Source: Bacillus sp. UNC41MFS5
GTDB taxonomy: Bacteria; Bacillota; Bacilli; Bacillales_B; DSM-18226
Reading direction: 5' to 3'
Length of the DNA stretch: 64,000 nucleotides
NCBI RefSeq assembly: GCF_000686805.1
Contig: NZ_JMLP01000022.1
Location: 1-64,000, forward strand
Made by a program: the position numbers and the translations under genes. Shown here one piece after another: positions 43,445 to 52,983 of this stretch. The number at the start of each line of letters is the position of its first letter. Position 1 is the stretch's first letter. The notes below the pieces were generated by a model. That model was not told the origin of the DNA. It saw nothing but the letters and a program-made list of their open reading frames with translations, and searched no databases.

Positions 43445-43483
43445 ACCAAGATGTATTTTGAGGAATCTCTAATATATCTTGGT
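43445..43483. terminator. Inverted repeat between convergent genes
   Basis: ACCAAGAT and ATCTTGGT are perfect 8-bp arms with a 23-base loop. Without a clear T-run it is a weak terminator candidate between the amidase and the Nudix gene. Confidence 0.4.
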
Positions 43484-43529
43484 CTAATATTTAGTGAATA
43501 AAAAAAGGAAGTTCTTTTATAAATTAAAG

Positions 43530-44159
43530 TTAATCAAAATAAACTGCTTCATGGGGATTTCTTAAATATTTAAAAGCCATCTCAATTTGTGTTTTTGTAT
43601 TCCGGGCTGTTGACAGAGGAGGCAGTTCGTTTTCAGCAAAGAACTTCACTTCACTTGTTTCAATTCCTTTAGCTGGCTGCCCGCCAATTATTTCACATTG
43701 AATAAATATTTTATAAACATGAAAAGCAGAAGGAGGATGTGGGTGGCACTTTTTATCGGTTACAGCTAATACTCTGATCGGTTTCACGTTAAATCCCGAT
43801 TCTTCTTTTACTTCCTTAACAGCGACTTCACTTGGGGTATGTCCAATGTCAGCCCATCCGCCAGGTAATGCCCAGTTACCATCGGTATTTTCCTTGACCA
43901 TTAGTATTTTATTATCTTTAAAGACAACTGCCCTAATATCAACCTTAGGAGTTGCATAACCAGTTTCACCTGCAAATAAATCTTTGATTATAGGCCTGTC
44001 CATTTCAGTGTGATGTGCTAAAATGTCAACGCTTATATTTCTTATTAATTCAAATCTCTCCAAGTCATAAACATCTTTTGAATACGTTAATCCCGCCTGC
44101 GCAATGGATTGAAGTTGTTTCGCCCAATCCAGCCATTTAGGTTCCAATATCATCATCAC
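43530..44159 (-). CDS. Nudix hydrolase with N-terminal helical domain
   Basis: 209 residues. Residues 1-60 are a helical N-terminal domain (EPKWLDWAKQLQSIAQAGL, YDLERFELIRNIS) typical of a Bacillus Nudix subgroup; the Nudix box is GGWADIGHTPSEVAVKEVKE ESGF with lysine at the usual arginine position. Members hydrolyse ADP-ribose or other nucleoside diphosphates linked to another moiety. The start may be ATG 44159 or 44156 after ACGGGTG. It is divergent from the mocA-like gene. Confidence 0.88.
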   Translation of the reverse strand: MMMILEPKWLDWAKQLQSIAQAGLTYSKDVYDLERFELIRNISVDILAHHTEMDRPIIKDLFAGETGYATPKVDIRAVVFKDNKILMVKENTDGNWALPGGWADIGHTPSEVAVKEVKEESGFNVKPIRVLAVTDKKCHPHPPSAFHVYKIFIQCEIIGGQPAKGIETSEVKFFAENELPPLSTARNTKTQIEMAFKYLRNPHEAVYFD

Positions 44160-44301
44160 CCGTTCGTCTAATAGTATTTACTATTACTATATATATACAA
44201 CAAGCAAAAATTTGCTACAACTCTTGTACAAGAGTTTAAAAAATATTAAGAAACAAGACTAATTTATGATTAAGATTAAACAAAAAGTAGAAGGTGAGAA
44301 A

Positions 44302-44898
44302 ATGGAAGCAATCATCCTAGCGGCTGGCTATTCCAGCCGAGCGAATGCGTTTAAAATGACTTTGCCATTGGGAGAAATGAGCGTTTTAGAGCATACAATT
44401 TCTAAATTTGAAGGAACATGCAGAAAAGTCATCGTCGTAGCGGGGTTTCAAGCAGAACTCATCCAAGAAGAAATGGCAAAAATCATTCATAAAAATGCCT
44501 ATTCATTTCAGATTAAATATATTTACAACGAAAACTTTTACCAAGGAATGTTTTCTTCCATTCAAAAGGGCTGCCACGAAGTAAATAACTCAACCTTCTT
44601 TATAACTCCAGGAGATTGTCCACTTGTTAAAAAAGAGACTGTTCAACTAATCGCAGAACAAAAAGGGAACGTAGTGATTCCCAGCTTTAATTATAAAGGT
44701 GGTCACCCAATCAAATTATCAAGCCAAGTGAAACAGAAAATTCTCGAATCCAATCCAGAGAGTAATTTACGTGTGGTCCTTAACAATCATGAAAAGAAGT
44801 ATGTAAATGTAGAGGATCCAGGAGTACTTTTGGACATGGATACACCGGAGGATTACCAAAAAGCAGTTCATTATTATCATGATTGTATTTGTAAATAA
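44302..44898 (+). CDS. MocA-type molybdopterin cytidylyltransferase-like protein
   Basis: 198 residues with the nucleotidyltransferase start AIILAAGYSSRANAFKMTLPLG, acidic metal site in ITPGDCPLV and KGGHPIKLS. MocA proteins attach CMP to molybdopterin, making the cofactor of the xanthine dehydrogenase family. That fits the molybdenum hydroxylase genes that follow 300 bases later. ATG 44302 follows AGAAGGTGAG; the longer frame from 44266 has no ribosome site. Confidence 0.85.
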   Translation: MEAIILAAGYSSRANAFKMTLPLGEMSVLEHTISKFEGTCRKVIVVAGFQAELIQEEMAKIIHKNAYSFQIKYIYNENFYQGMFSSIQKGCHEVNNSTFFITPGDCPLVKKETVQLIAEQKGNVVIPSFNYKGGHPIKLSSQVKQKILESNPESNLRVVLNNHEKKYVNVEDPGVLLDMDTPEDYQKAVHYYHDCICK

Positions 44899-44919
44899 TT
44901 TTATATGTTTTTATGATTT

Positions 44920-44985
44920 TGCAGCTTAACTCCATCGGCTTGTTTTAATGCAAACAGGCAGATTGGTTAGAGCTGCATTTTTTAT
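44920..44985 (+). terminator. Long stem terminator after the mocA-like gene
   Basis: TGCAGCTTAACTCCA and TGGTTAGAGCTGCA pair imperfectly and are followed by TTTTTTATTTG. The following TTTTTCTAAC resembles parts of the dispersed repeat. It implies that mocA and the dehydrogenase genes may be separate transcripts, or that read-through occurs. Confidence 0.6.
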
Positions 44986-44999
44986 TTGTGTTTTTCTAA

Positions 45000-45223
45000 C
45001 GATGCCGATTGAACAGAAATGAACAAGCAAATGATCTGAAAATACTATGTCAAATATTCTTACATAAATTGGTTAAGCTTCCCATTATTAAAATATAATG
45101 AAACCAACGAAATTCTTGAATGAAATGAATCATAAAATATGATTCTCATTTATAAAATCATAGGAAGAGGCTTCTATTAATTAAATGTCTCATGTTAAAA
45201 ATGAGTCGAAGGGTGTTGTTGGA
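45000..45223. other. Region upstream of the Mo-hydroxylase genes
   Basis: Gene-free, AT-rich. No molybdenum-cofactor riboswitch pattern or regulator gene is visible. It should carry the promoter of the operon. Confidence 0.35.
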
Positions 45224-47386
45224 ATGAATCTAAAAGACATAAGCACCTCAGTGCCCAAAAAGGACCATGGTGGGAAAGTATCGGGCCAGCTGCCCTATAT
45301 TAGTGACGTGAAAGTGGAAAATATGGTTTATGGTGTTTTTTATCGGTCGCCGATTGCCTATGGAAAAATCAAATCGATTCAATTACCTAGCTTTCCAGAA
45401 GGATATGAAGCAGTTGGTGCAGAGGATATCCCTGGTCCGAATTATGTCAAAATTATCAAAGAAGATCAGCCCATTTTTGCCAATGAATGGGTCAATTATA
45501 TTGGTGAGCCGATACTGATGCTCGTGGGAAAAGACTTGGATATCCTGTACGCTTTGTTAAATGAAGTAAATGTCGAATTTGAAGAACATCAGCCTATTTA
45601 TTCATTGGACGAAGCGATTCAACAAAAATCCACTTCAGGCGTTAATATGGCAAGCTATGAATTCGGAGAAAGTTTAGAAAGCATTTCGGTGATCGAACAG
45701 GGAGCCCATCAGATTATTGAAGAAGAATATGATACGGGTTATCAGGAGCATGTCTACCTTGAACCGCAAGGAATGCTCGCCATTTATAAGGATGATGAAA
45801 TTGAAGTACAGGGATCAATGCAATGTCTATATTATATAAAAAATGCCTTACTAAGCGCTTTAGCCTGTGATGACGATGAAGTCAGAGTGGTCCAAAGCCC
45901 GACTGGCGGAGGTTTTGGCGGCAAAGAAGATTTTCCTTCGATGATGGCATGTCACGTAGCAGTTGCGGCAAAAGCAGTTAAAAAATCAGTGATGCTCGTG
46001 TTCGACCGTGCTGAGGATATGGTGGTGACCACGAAAAGGCACCCAGCCAAACTAAAATATCGAACGGCCATTGATAAGGAAGGAAATATCTTAAGCCTGT
46101 GTGTTGAAATCTATCTGGATGGCGGAGCGAATGTGGGGTTGAGTTCTGTCGTGTTGCAGCGCGCCTTAATAAACAGTGCCGGAGTTTATAAGATTCCTCA
46201 TTTTCATGCAAAAGGCTATGTCTTAAAGACCAATACCGTTCCGAATGGCGCTTTCAGAGGCTTTGGTGCTCCACAGAGTTTTGCCGGTATCGAAAGTCAT
46301 ATGGGACATCTTAGTAAACAGGCAAACATCGAACCACTTGAATATAAACGAAAATACCTCGTCAAACAAGGAGACCCCACCATCACCAAAGGTATATTCC
46401 GCGATCCAATATTAGTAGAAGAAATGATTGAGGACCTTCTCAATTCCTCAGATTACAAAAAGAAAAAACAGGAGTTTCAACGTTTCAATCAACAAAGTCA
46501 GCGTTATAAAAAAGGCATTGGAACTTCCTTGTTCCTCCACGGCTGCGGATTTACGGGCAGTGGCGAACGAGACCATATTAAAGCAACGGTGAAACTGGTT
46601 AAATCAAAGGACGACCAGGTCTCACTAAAAATCTCAAATTCTGATATGGGACAAGGAATCTATACGACGTTGAGTAAAATTGTCGCAAAAGAACTCGACC
46701 TCCCATATGAAAGAGTTTTGTATCCTTCTCCTGATACAAAAGAGGTTCCAGACTCCGGTCCGACCGTAGCCTCCCGGACAACGATGATTGTTGGAAAATT
46801 GCTTGTACGGGCCGCTAAAAAACTGAAGGGTCAGTGGCAAGCAGGGGTGGAACAAGAAGTAGTGGAACATTATGCTCATCGTGAAATGATTCCGTGGGAC
46901 GAGAAAACCTTCACTGGAGATGCTTATCCGGCATATTCATGGGGTGTGAATATCGTTGAACTGGAAGTGGATACGTTAACAGGGAATGTAAAGCTAGAAA
47001 AAGTATACGGCAATTATGAAGTGGGGAAGGTCATTGATGACCGAATTATGAAAGGCCAAATTGACGGTGGTTTGGCTCAGGGCTTAGCGTACGGATATTT
47101 AGAAAAGATGACGTCACATCTTGGCAAAATCCAACAAAAAAGCATATCGGATTATGGACCACCGACTTCCTTGGACGTTGTTCCCATCGAAAGCAAGGTC
47201 TTTGATAACCCCTATGCGGATGGTCCATACGGTGCAAAGGGTGCAGGTGAATTGACGTTAATCGGCGGAGCTCCAGCCGTCCAAGCCGCGATTGAGGATG
47301 CACTGCAAACTTCTTTTCAGCAAATTCCGATTACACCGGAAGTCATTATTGAAAGTCTTAGGGTGAAAGAAGGTGAAGAAGGTTGA
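45224..47386 (+). CDS. Molybdenum hydroxylase large subunit (xanthine dehydrogenase family)
   Basis: 720 residues. It binds the molybdopterin cytosine dinucleotide; landmarks are GGKVSGQLPYISDV, YQEHVYLEPQG, QSPTGGGFGGKEDF, AFRGFGAPQ and the catalytic glutamate in GAKGAGELTLIGG near the end. Length is short for the family (typically 750-800). Hydroxylation of xanthine is likely but nicotinate or another heterocycle cannot be excluded. ATG 45224 is eight bases after GAAGGGTG; ATG 45185 is possible but less well placed. It overlaps the next gene by four bases. Confidence 0.9.
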   Translation: MNLKDISTSVPKKDHGGKVSGQLPYISDVKVENMVYGVFYRSPIAYGKIKSIQLPSFPEGYEAVGAEDIPGPNYVKIIKEDQPIFANEWVNYIGEPILMLVGKDLDILYALLNEVNVEFEEHQPIYSLDEAIQQKSTSGVNMASYEFGESLESISVIEQGAHQIIEEEYDTGYQEHVYLEPQGMLAIYKDDEIEVQGSMQCLYYIKNALLSALACDDDEVRVVQSPTGGGFGGKEDFPSMMACHVAVAAKAVKKSVMLVFDRAEDMVVTTKRHPAKLKYRTAIDKEGNILSLCVEIYLDGGANVGLSSVVLQRALINSAGVYKIPHFHAKGYVLKTNTVPNGAFRGFGAPQSFAGIESHMGHLSKQANIEPLEYKRKYLVKQGDPTITKGIFRDPILVEEMIEDLLNSSDYKKKKQEFQRFNQQSQRYKKGIGTSLFLHGCGFTGSGERDHIKATVKLVKSKDDQVSLKISNSDMGQGIYTTLSKIVAKELDLPYERVLYPSPDTKEVPDSGPTVASRTTMIVGKLLVRAAKKLKGQWQAGVEQEVVEHYAHREMIPWDEKTFTGDAYPAYSWGVNIVELEVDTLTGNVKLEKVYGNYEVGKVIDDRIMKGQIDGGLAQGLAYGYLEKMTSHLGKIQQKSISDYGPPTSLDVVPIESKVFDNPYADGPYGAKGAGELTLIGGAPAVQAAIEDALQTSFQQIPITPEVIIESLRVKEGEEG

Positions 47387-47859
47387 TTAAATTCACACTA
47401 AATGGGAGAACGATAGAAACGGACGCCGCTCCCACAGTAAGATTACTAGATTTAATAAGAGAAGAGTTTGGGTTAATTGGGACGAAGGAAGGCTGCGGTG
47501 AAGGGGAGTGCGGTGCCTGCAGTGTGTTTGTGAATAACCTCCTGCAAAATAGCTGCCTGATCCCCATTGGTTCGATTGAGGGAGCTGATGTTCAAACGAT
47601 AGAAGGGATTATGGAAACGGAACAATTTAAGATATTAGATGAGAGTTATTCTGATGCAGGAGGGGTGCAATGCGGTTATTGCATTCCTGGGATGGTCATG
47701 GCAAGTGCCGCTTTATTATCCAAAAACCCTCATCCTTCAGAGGAAGAAATCCGTGAAGGTATTTCCGGAAATCTGTGCCGATGTACGGGCTACAATATGA
47801 TTGTGGATGCAATCAACCTAGCAGCGAAAAAAGGGGACGGCTTATGGCAGAAAAAATAA
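47383..47859 (+). CDS. Mo-hydroxylase 2Fe-2S subunit
   Basis: 158 residues with two Fe-S clusters. The ferredoxin-like cluster uses CGEGECGACSVF plus a later cysteine in QNSC; the second uses CGYCIPGM and CRCTGY. It passes electrons from the molybdenum site to FAD. The start is TTG 47383, overlapping the upstream stop, with AAGGTGAAGAAGG before it. It overlaps the FAD-subunit gene by 16 bases. Confidence 0.95.
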   Translation: MIKFTLNGRTIETDAAPTVRLLDLIREEFGLIGTKEGCGEGECGACSVFVNNLLQNSCLIPIGSIEGADVQTIEGIMETEQFKILDESYSDAGGVQCGYCIPGMVMASAALLSKNPHPSEEEIREGISGNLCRCTGYNMIVDAINLAAKKGDGLWQKK

Positions 47860-48719
47860 CCTCGTACCGCTTCGAACATTTAGACGACACGTTAAGTCAA
47901 TTGAACAAAGAAGATTGTGCCATCATGGCGGGTGGAACTGATGTCATGGTCCTTCACAAAAGCCGAAGAGGAGTAGCTCCGAAAATTCCCAAACCGATTA
48001 TTTTTATTGATCATTTGTCCGAACTAAAGCGGGTCTATCAAAATGAAAAGGATCTTCACATCGGGGCTTGCTGTACCTATAGCGATTTACTGGAAGCACG
48101 GTTAATCCCAGTACCATTAAAGGACGCCATCAGAACGATTGCAGCACCGGCTATTAGAAACAGAGGGACATTAGGCGGGAATATTTGCAATGCATCTCCG
48201 GCTGGCGACACACTGCCATTATTATATGTATATAACGCAAAACTTGTGCTGCGCTCCGTTAAAGGTGATCGTGTAGTTGCTATTAGCGATTTTATTCAAG
48301 GTCCACGAAGGATCGGGCGGAATCAAAATGAGATTTTGGCTGAAATCATATTGCCGTCTGTATTAGAAGAAGGCGCTCAAGTCGTTTTCGAGAAAGTCGG
48401 CAACCGTAATGCTGATGCTATTGCCAAAGTAGGATTTGCAGGATATATCCGAATCAATGCTGCTCGAATCGATGATGTGCGCTTTGCCTTCGGGGCGGTC
48501 GGACCTACAATGGTCCGTTCCATTGATATTGAAAAGAAGCTGGTCGGAAAAACCATTCCATTAGCCGATGCTGACATCGCTCAAGTGGTAGCGGCCTTCG
48601 GTAAGATTATTCGGCCAATTGACGATCAGCGCTCTACAGCAGCTTATAGAAAAACCGTTGCCTTAAATCTATTACGCTATTTTCTGAGCATGAGGCAATA
48701 TCAACCGAATGAATGTTAA
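47844..48719 (+). CDS. Mo-hydroxylase FAD-binding subunit
   Basis: 291 residues of the FAD-binding domain family with CO dehydrogenase medium-subunit-type motifs: IMAGGTDVMVL (FAD pyrophosphate), IAAPAIRNRGTLGGNICNASPAGD (FAD binding) and a C-terminal CODH_FAD_C region (FEKVGNRNADAIAKVGFAG). ATG 47844 follows AAAGGGGACGG inside the previous gene; the longer open frame belongs to overlap. It completes a three-subunit enzyme in the order Mo, 2Fe-2S, FAD. Confidence 0.93.
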   Translation: MAEKITSYRFEHLDDTLSQLNKEDCAIMAGGTDVMVLHKSRRGVAPKIPKPIIFIDHLSELKRVYQNEKDLHIGACCTYSDLLEARLIPVPLKDAIRTIAAPAIRNRGTLGGNICNASPAGDTLPLLYVYNAKLVLRSVKGDRVVAISDFIQGPRRIGRNQNEILAEIILPSVLEEGAQVVFEKVGNRNADAIAKVGFAGYIRINAARIDDVRFAFGAVGPTMVRSIDIEKKLVGKTIPLADADIAQVVAAFGKIIRPIDDQRSTAAYRKTVALNLLRYFLSMRQYQPNEC

Positions 48720-48740
48720 TAAAAAGGGGGGAGCTTATTC

Positions 48741-49526
48741 ATGCTATTGATGGAAAAAGTGGCCTTACTGAACCGTCAAAACGAAACCTTTGCCTTAGCC
48801 ATGATCATCGAATCAAAGGGCTCAACCCCCCAGCATGTTGGAAAAATGATAGTATACCGTGATGGTACGATTGAAGGCACTGTCGGAGGGGGCTTGGCTG
48901 AATACTATATCATCGAAGAGAGTGTTAAAGCCCTCCAAATCGGCAAATCGAAAATCGTGGAATACAAATTAAATAGACATGCAAAAGATGGAATTCAAAT
49001 GAGTTGTGGGGGAACGTTGCGGGTGTTTATTGAAGTCTATACTAGCAGGCCAGAACTCGTTCTATGTGGAGCCGGTCATTTAGCCTATGCGTTATCAAAG
49101 CTTGCCGATTTCCTTGAAATTCCTTATTGCATTGTAGATGATCGCGTGGGATATTGTACGAAGGATCGCTTTCCGAATGCGACGAACCTTTATGTAAATG
49201 AGGATATTGAAAAGGCCATACTCGCAGCCGACTTAAATGAGAAATCATATGTGGTGATTGTGACAAAAGATGGAGATGATATCGTCTTAAAAACAGCACT
49301 ACAATTTCCGATTGCCTATGTTGGCATGGTTGCCAGCAAGCGCAAGGTCATAACGATTTATGAAAAATTAAAAAGTGAAGGCGTCAGTGAAGAACAGTTG
49401 GAGCAGGTACATTCTCCAATCGGTTTGAACATTGGTTCGGAGACGACTCAAGAAATTGCCGTTAGTATTATCGGGGAAATCATCAAAGCTAGTAAGGAAA
49501 AAAAGGTGAAACAGTTAAGTAAATAA
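48741..49526 (+). CDS. XdhC-family Mo-cofactor insertion/sulfuration protein
   Basis: 261 residues. The N-terminal XdhC_CoxI domain reads ESKGSTPQHVGKMIVYRDG, GTVGGGLAEY; the C-terminal Rossmann part has VLCGAGHLAYALSKLADF and VGMVASKRKV. XdhC proteins bind and hand over sulfurated molybdenum cofactor to the large subunit. It lies 21 bases after the FAD subunit and follows GGGGGGAG. It is the last gene of the operon; a terminator lies at about 49.6 kb. Confidence 0.92.
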   Translation: MLLMEKVALLNRQNETFALAMIIESKGSTPQHVGKMIVYRDGTIEGTVGGGLAEYYIIEESVKALQIGKSKIVEYKLNRHAKDGIQMSCGGTLRVFIEVYTSRPELVLCGAGHLAYALSKLADFLEIPYCIVDDRVGYCTKDRFPNATNLYVNEDIEKAILAADLNEKSYVVIVTKDGDDIVLKTALQFPIAYVGMVASKRKVITIYEKLKSEGVSEEQLEQVHSPIGLNIGSETTQEIAVSIIGEIIKASKEKKVKQLSK

Positions 49527-49601
49527 GTAGGATAGGAGAGACGGGGAAAGTCTAGTCCATCGCTATCTTTAGATCTAATCGAGTATAATATAAAAACGAT
49601 A

Positions 49602-49646
49602 AAACACTTACAAATGTTGAAATATCAATATTTGTAAGTGTTTATT
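49602..49646 (+). terminator. Terminator of the Mo-hydroxylase operon
   Basis: AAACACTTACAAAT and ATTTGTAAGTGTTT form a perfect stem of 14 bp with a 14-base loop, followed by TTTG-rich DNA. Confidence 0.85.
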
Positions 49647-49862
49647 TGTTTAGGTAAATTGGTCCATCATACATTACTTCTTATAGCTTAATAAGGATTA
49701 ATTGTTACTTAGAAAATAAGATCTATTAATACTAACCATATATTATTTTTAATAATAAATAAAAATATATTCCCGATCTTTAGAACCCATGAAAAGTAAA
49801 TTCCTGAAAACTATTCAAAATTATGCTAATCTTAAGATATTACTAAAAGGAGGGATTGGATA
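49647..49862. other. Gene-free AT-rich region
   Basis: No gene or regulatory pattern beyond the ribosome site of the next gene. It should contain the promoter of the aldo/keto reductase gene. Confidence 0.35.
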
Positions 49863-50705
49863 ATGAGTAAAGCTATTCCAGAGGTGACTCTTAATGATGG
49901 GTTAACTTTGCCGGTGATTGGACTGGGCACATATAAGCTAAAAGGAAATGAAGGGGTTAATTCCATCCTAAGTGCAATGAATATAGGTTATCGATTAATA
50001 GATTCTGCTTATAATTATGAAAATGAAGGAACGGTAGGGGAAGCAGTTAGACGCAGTTCGGTTCCTAGAGAAGAGTTAAGAATTACTTCCAAATTACCCG
50101 GGCGTTATCAATCGTATAACAATGCAGTAACGACAATTGAAGAATCCTTATACCGCGCCCATCTAGATTATTATGATTTATATTTGATTCACTGGCCCAA
50201 CCCAAAGCAAGACCAATATGTGGAAGCATGGGAAGCATTAATTGACGCAAAAAAGAAGGGGATCATTCGTTCCATTGGTGTATGTAATTTCTTGCCTGAA
50301 CATATAAAGCGTCTAGAGAAGGAAACAGGTGTTAAACCCAGTGTGAACCAAATTGAATTACATCCTTACTTCAATCAAGCGGATCAAAGAATTTGGCATG
50401 AAGAACATGAGATTAAGATCGAGTCTTGGAGCCCATTAGCTCGCGCCAATGATATTTTACATAATAACTCGCTTCAAATGATTGCCAACCAGCACAATAA
50501 ATCCATTTCACAAATAATTCTTCGCTGGCATTATCAACTGGGGGCTATTTCGATCCCTAAATCTGCTTCTCCAACAAGGCAACTTGAAAATATCTCAATC
50601 TTTGACTTCACCTTGAATGAAACAGAAATGAGCCTGATCTCAGGATTAACTCGCCCAGATGGAAGAATCAATAATCAAGACCCAGCTGAATACGAAGAAT
50701 TTTAA
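49863..50705 (+). CDS. Aldo/keto reductase
   Basis: 280 residues, the (beta/alpha)8 NADPH-dependent carbonyl reductase family. The catalytic tetrad is present: aspartate in RLIDSAYNYENE, tyrosine in the same motif, lysine in ITSKLPGR and histidine in YLIHWP. The cofactor site is ISIPKSASPTRQLENI. Substrate range is broad in this group; alignment with YtbE/YvgN-like Bacillus enzymes is plausible. ATG 49863 follows AAAAGGAGGG. A terminator follows at 50741-50777. Confidence 0.93.
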   Translation: MSKAIPEVTLNDGLTLPVIGLGTYKLKGNEGVNSILSAMNIGYRLIDSAYNYENEGTVGEAVRRSSVPREELRITSKLPGRYQSYNNAVTTIEESLYRAHLDYYDLYLIHWPNPKQDQYVEAWEALIDAKKKGIIRSIGVCNFLPEHIKRLEKETGVKPSVNQIELHPYFNQADQRIWHEEHEIKIESWSPLARANDILHNNSLQMIANQHNKSISQIILRWHYQLGAISIPKSASPTRQLENISIFDFTLNETEMSLISGLTRPDGRINNQDPAEYEEF

Positions 50706-50740
50706 TCTAGTAATGTGATAGAAAATCACTCAAATTGTAA

Positions 50741-50777
50741 AAAACGCCTTCAAATATTATTTTTGAAGGCGTTTTGT
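50741..50777. terminator. Bidirectional terminator after the aldo/keto reductase
   Basis: AAAACGCCTTCAAA and TTTGAAGGCGTTTT form a perfect 14-bp stem, ending in T on the plus strand and A-rich on the left, between convergent genes. Confidence 0.93.
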
Positions 50778-50825
50778 TTAAGGATACTTGTTAAGTGATT
50801 TTAAAGTTCTTCTGATTCAGCCTTA

Positions 50826-51245
50826 TTAATTTTTACTTCTATAACTAACATTATTAACGTGGTGGATTGGAATGCGAACGAGTTCCTCATTGGAGACCAA
50901 ATGAACAAGATCATCTTTTACATCACAGAGTACACCCTTAACCGCTTCAGAATTGCCGCGATTAATTTTTACCCAATGATATTTCAATGATTTTAGTAGG
51001 TGTTTGAATTTCTCAGCTTTTATAATATTCTCAGGAACTTCAACGTCGAAATCCCATTTTCCTTTCATATTTTCTGTAAAACTTTTAATCTGATGGGTTT
51101 GGTAATAAACGACTCCATCCTTTTCTGTAAGAACGGCGATATAATCGTCCCCTTCATACAATAACTTGGAAATTTTGGATTGTGAACCGTCTCTATTTAC
51201 CTTGATAACTGATTCTTTAAAATATTTCATGAGGTCTTCACTCAT
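50826..51245 (-). CDS. CotB-like spore coat protein (short)
   Basis: 139 residues. It repeats the CotB pattern of beta-rich modules: VIKVNRDGSQSKISKLLYEG, DYIAVLTEKDGVVYYQTHQI KSFTE, then WVKINRGNSEAVKGVLCDV and VRIPIHHVNNVS. CotB of Bacillus subtilis has three such modules plus a serine-rich tail; this protein has about two and no tail. It would be assembled on the outer coat. ATG 51245 is preceded by GGGGAGA. No CotH-type kinase gene is nearby in the window. Confidence 0.75.
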   Translation of the reverse strand: MSEDLMKYFKESVIKVNRDGSQSKISKLLYEGDDYIAVLTEKDGVVYYQTHQIKSFTENMKGKWDFDVEVPENIIKAEKFKHLLKSLKYHWVKINRGNSEAVKGVLCDVKDDLVHLVSNEELVRIPIHHVNNVSYRSKN

Positions 51246-51372
51246 ATACTAATTCTCCCCTTTACGTTATTTAATAACACTGCATCATATGTAAAAAGGG
51301 AGAAACTTGTCCTAAGCAAATGGCCTGTTTTTTATTTGTTAGGTCTATTATTTTGAAAAGATATTTTACTTT

Positions 51373-51741
51373 CTAGCCCTTAACCACGAGCCAAAGGGAA
51401 ACTTCCGAATCTGCATTTGAGGCATTGTGGAGAATTATAACCATGACATTCGACTCTTTTGGACCATTTTGTAAAGAATAGATATGTTCCATTGGATCCG
51501 TTAAGTATCCCGAAGTGATAACGTTTTCATTTTCACGTGCTATTAATCGAAAGTCTAGATATTCACGACTATTTATCTGGACCCCAGGTCTCCACATATA
51601 ACGTTTGAAACCATTGCCTAGATCCTCTTCCGTAGCATTTTGATAACTCAATTCGAACCGTCTTTTATTCATAAAATCACGTGATTGTTTCGGTTGATTC
51701 GTAAAATGCAGCCATCCATTTACAGTTGAAAATTTAGTCAT
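51373..51741 (-). CDS. Protein of unknown function, next to the CotB-like gene
   Basis: 122 residues, beta-rich and soluble: MTKFSTVNGWLHFTNQPKQ, then GFKRYMWRPGVQINSREYLD and MVIILHNASNADSEVSLWLV. ATG 51741 follows AGGAGATG by nine bases; ATG 51750 overlaps that site. Possibly a spore-surface or biofilm-related protein given the neighbour, but no family is recognised. Confidence 0.6.
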   Translation of the reverse strand: MTKFSTVNGWLHFTNQPKQSRDFMNKRRFELSYQNATEEDLGNGFKRYMWRPGVQINSREYLDFRLIARENENVITSGYLTDPMEHIYSLQNGPKESNVMVIILHNASNADSEVSLWLVVKG

Positions 51742-52147
51742 TGGGATCATCTCCTAGTCTATTAAATATAAAGTATTACTTTTTATATCGTTGTAAGTAA
51801 TCAATTAGATAGTTCATTACCTTATGTATATTTGACTTTACGGATGCTATTCCAGAATTTCTTCCTTCCAATATTTATCATACCATCTTTATAATTTATG
51901 GCTGTGTGAAAAGTCATTGTTGATATCCCGGTTATTAAAAATAATGATTAAATCTTGGTTAGAAAGTCTTATTAGCCCATATTTGTCATATATTCATATT
52001 AACTTAGAGCTCTAAGGATAAAACAATAGCTGTCAGCATAACGTTTCATACTGCTTTAGGACCCTGTATAGCCATGTCAAAACCCTGCAAAAATGACCCT
52101 ATTCTTAGCAAAATCGCGTTTTTACCACTTGTGAGGAGGGAAATTTT
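51742..52147. other. Gene-free region upstream of the aquaporin gene
   Basis: AT-rich, with one palindrome TTAGAGCTCTAA near 52004. No gene and no glycerol antiterminator-like leader was recognised. The AGGAGGG before the aquaporin start ends the region. Confidence 0.4.
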
Positions 52148-52813
52148 ATGTTTAAAAAGGGGATTGCTGAATTAATTGGCACTTGTGTTCTTGTTTTGTT
52201 TGGAACTGGAACAGCCGTTTTTGGCGGCGGAGTAGATGGAATTGGCATTTTTGGTATTGGCCTCGCCTTCGGGTTGTCCTTACTCGCCATGGCCTACAGC
52301 ATTGGAACCATATCTGGATGCCACTTAAACCCGGCTGTCTCCATTGCTATGTTTGTCAATAAGCGAATAAATGCGAAGGAACTTGCAGGATATATCGTGG
52401 CACAAGTCATAGGTGCGTTATTAGGAACAGCACTATTACAAACCATTTTAAAATTATCAAACATGTCTATAGCAAATCTAGGTCAAAATGGCTTTGCCAA
52501 TCTCGAATCATCAGGTGCCTTTTTAGTGGAAGCGGTTTTAACTTTCGTCTTTATTTTAGTGATTATGATTGTTACTGGTAAAAAAGGAAATGCATCTTTC
52601 GCTGGACTTGTCATTGGATTAACGCTATTATTAGTTCACCTAATTGGCATTCCATTGACCGGTTCGTCCGTTAACCCTGCACGTAGCCTTGCACCAGCAG
52701 TATTTGCTGGTGGTGACGCTGTCTCTCAATTATGGGTATATATCATCGCCCCAATTGTCGGCGGTGTAATCGCAGCTTGGGTAGGAAAATATATCTTTGA
52801 CACGGAAAAATAA
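52148..52813 (+). CDS. Aquaporin / MIP-family channel
   Basis: 221 residues with six membrane segments and two half-helices carrying NPA boxes: CHLNPAVSIAMF (about 60) and SSVNPARSLAPAVF (about 176). The second box, followed by R, and the short loops fit AqpZ-type water channels more than glycerol facilitators, which usually have a D after the second box. No glpK is adjacent. ATG 52148 follows GAGGAGGG. A terminator follows. Confidence 0.92.
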   Translation: MFKKGIAELIGTCVLVLFGTGTAVFGGGVDGIGIFGIGLAFGLSLLAMAYSIGTISGCHLNPAVSIAMFVNKRINAKELAGYIVAQVIGALLGTALLQTILKLSNMSIANLGQNGFANLESSGAFLVEAVLTFVFILVIMIVTGKKGNASFAGLVIGLTLLLVHLIGIPLTGSSVNPARSLAPAVFAGGDAVSQLWVYIIAPIVGGVIAAWVGKYIFDTEK

Positions 52814-52863
52814 TATGGGAATCACCGATTAGGCAGCTGTCTTTTTAAATATTTTTAAACACA

Positions 52864-52886
52864 AGAGTGTACCATTTTTAGTACAC
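52864..52886 (+). terminator. Terminator after the aquaporin gene
   Basis: AGAGTGTAC and GTACACTCT pair around CATTTTTA, then TTTTTG. Confidence 0.9.
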
Positions 52887-52983
52887 TCTTTTTTGTCATT
52901 CTTTCTTTTTTCATCTTATAACACATATTTTCTTGGAAAATAGGTGAAAATAATCCTATATTCCAACATTATAGGGTGAAAAA

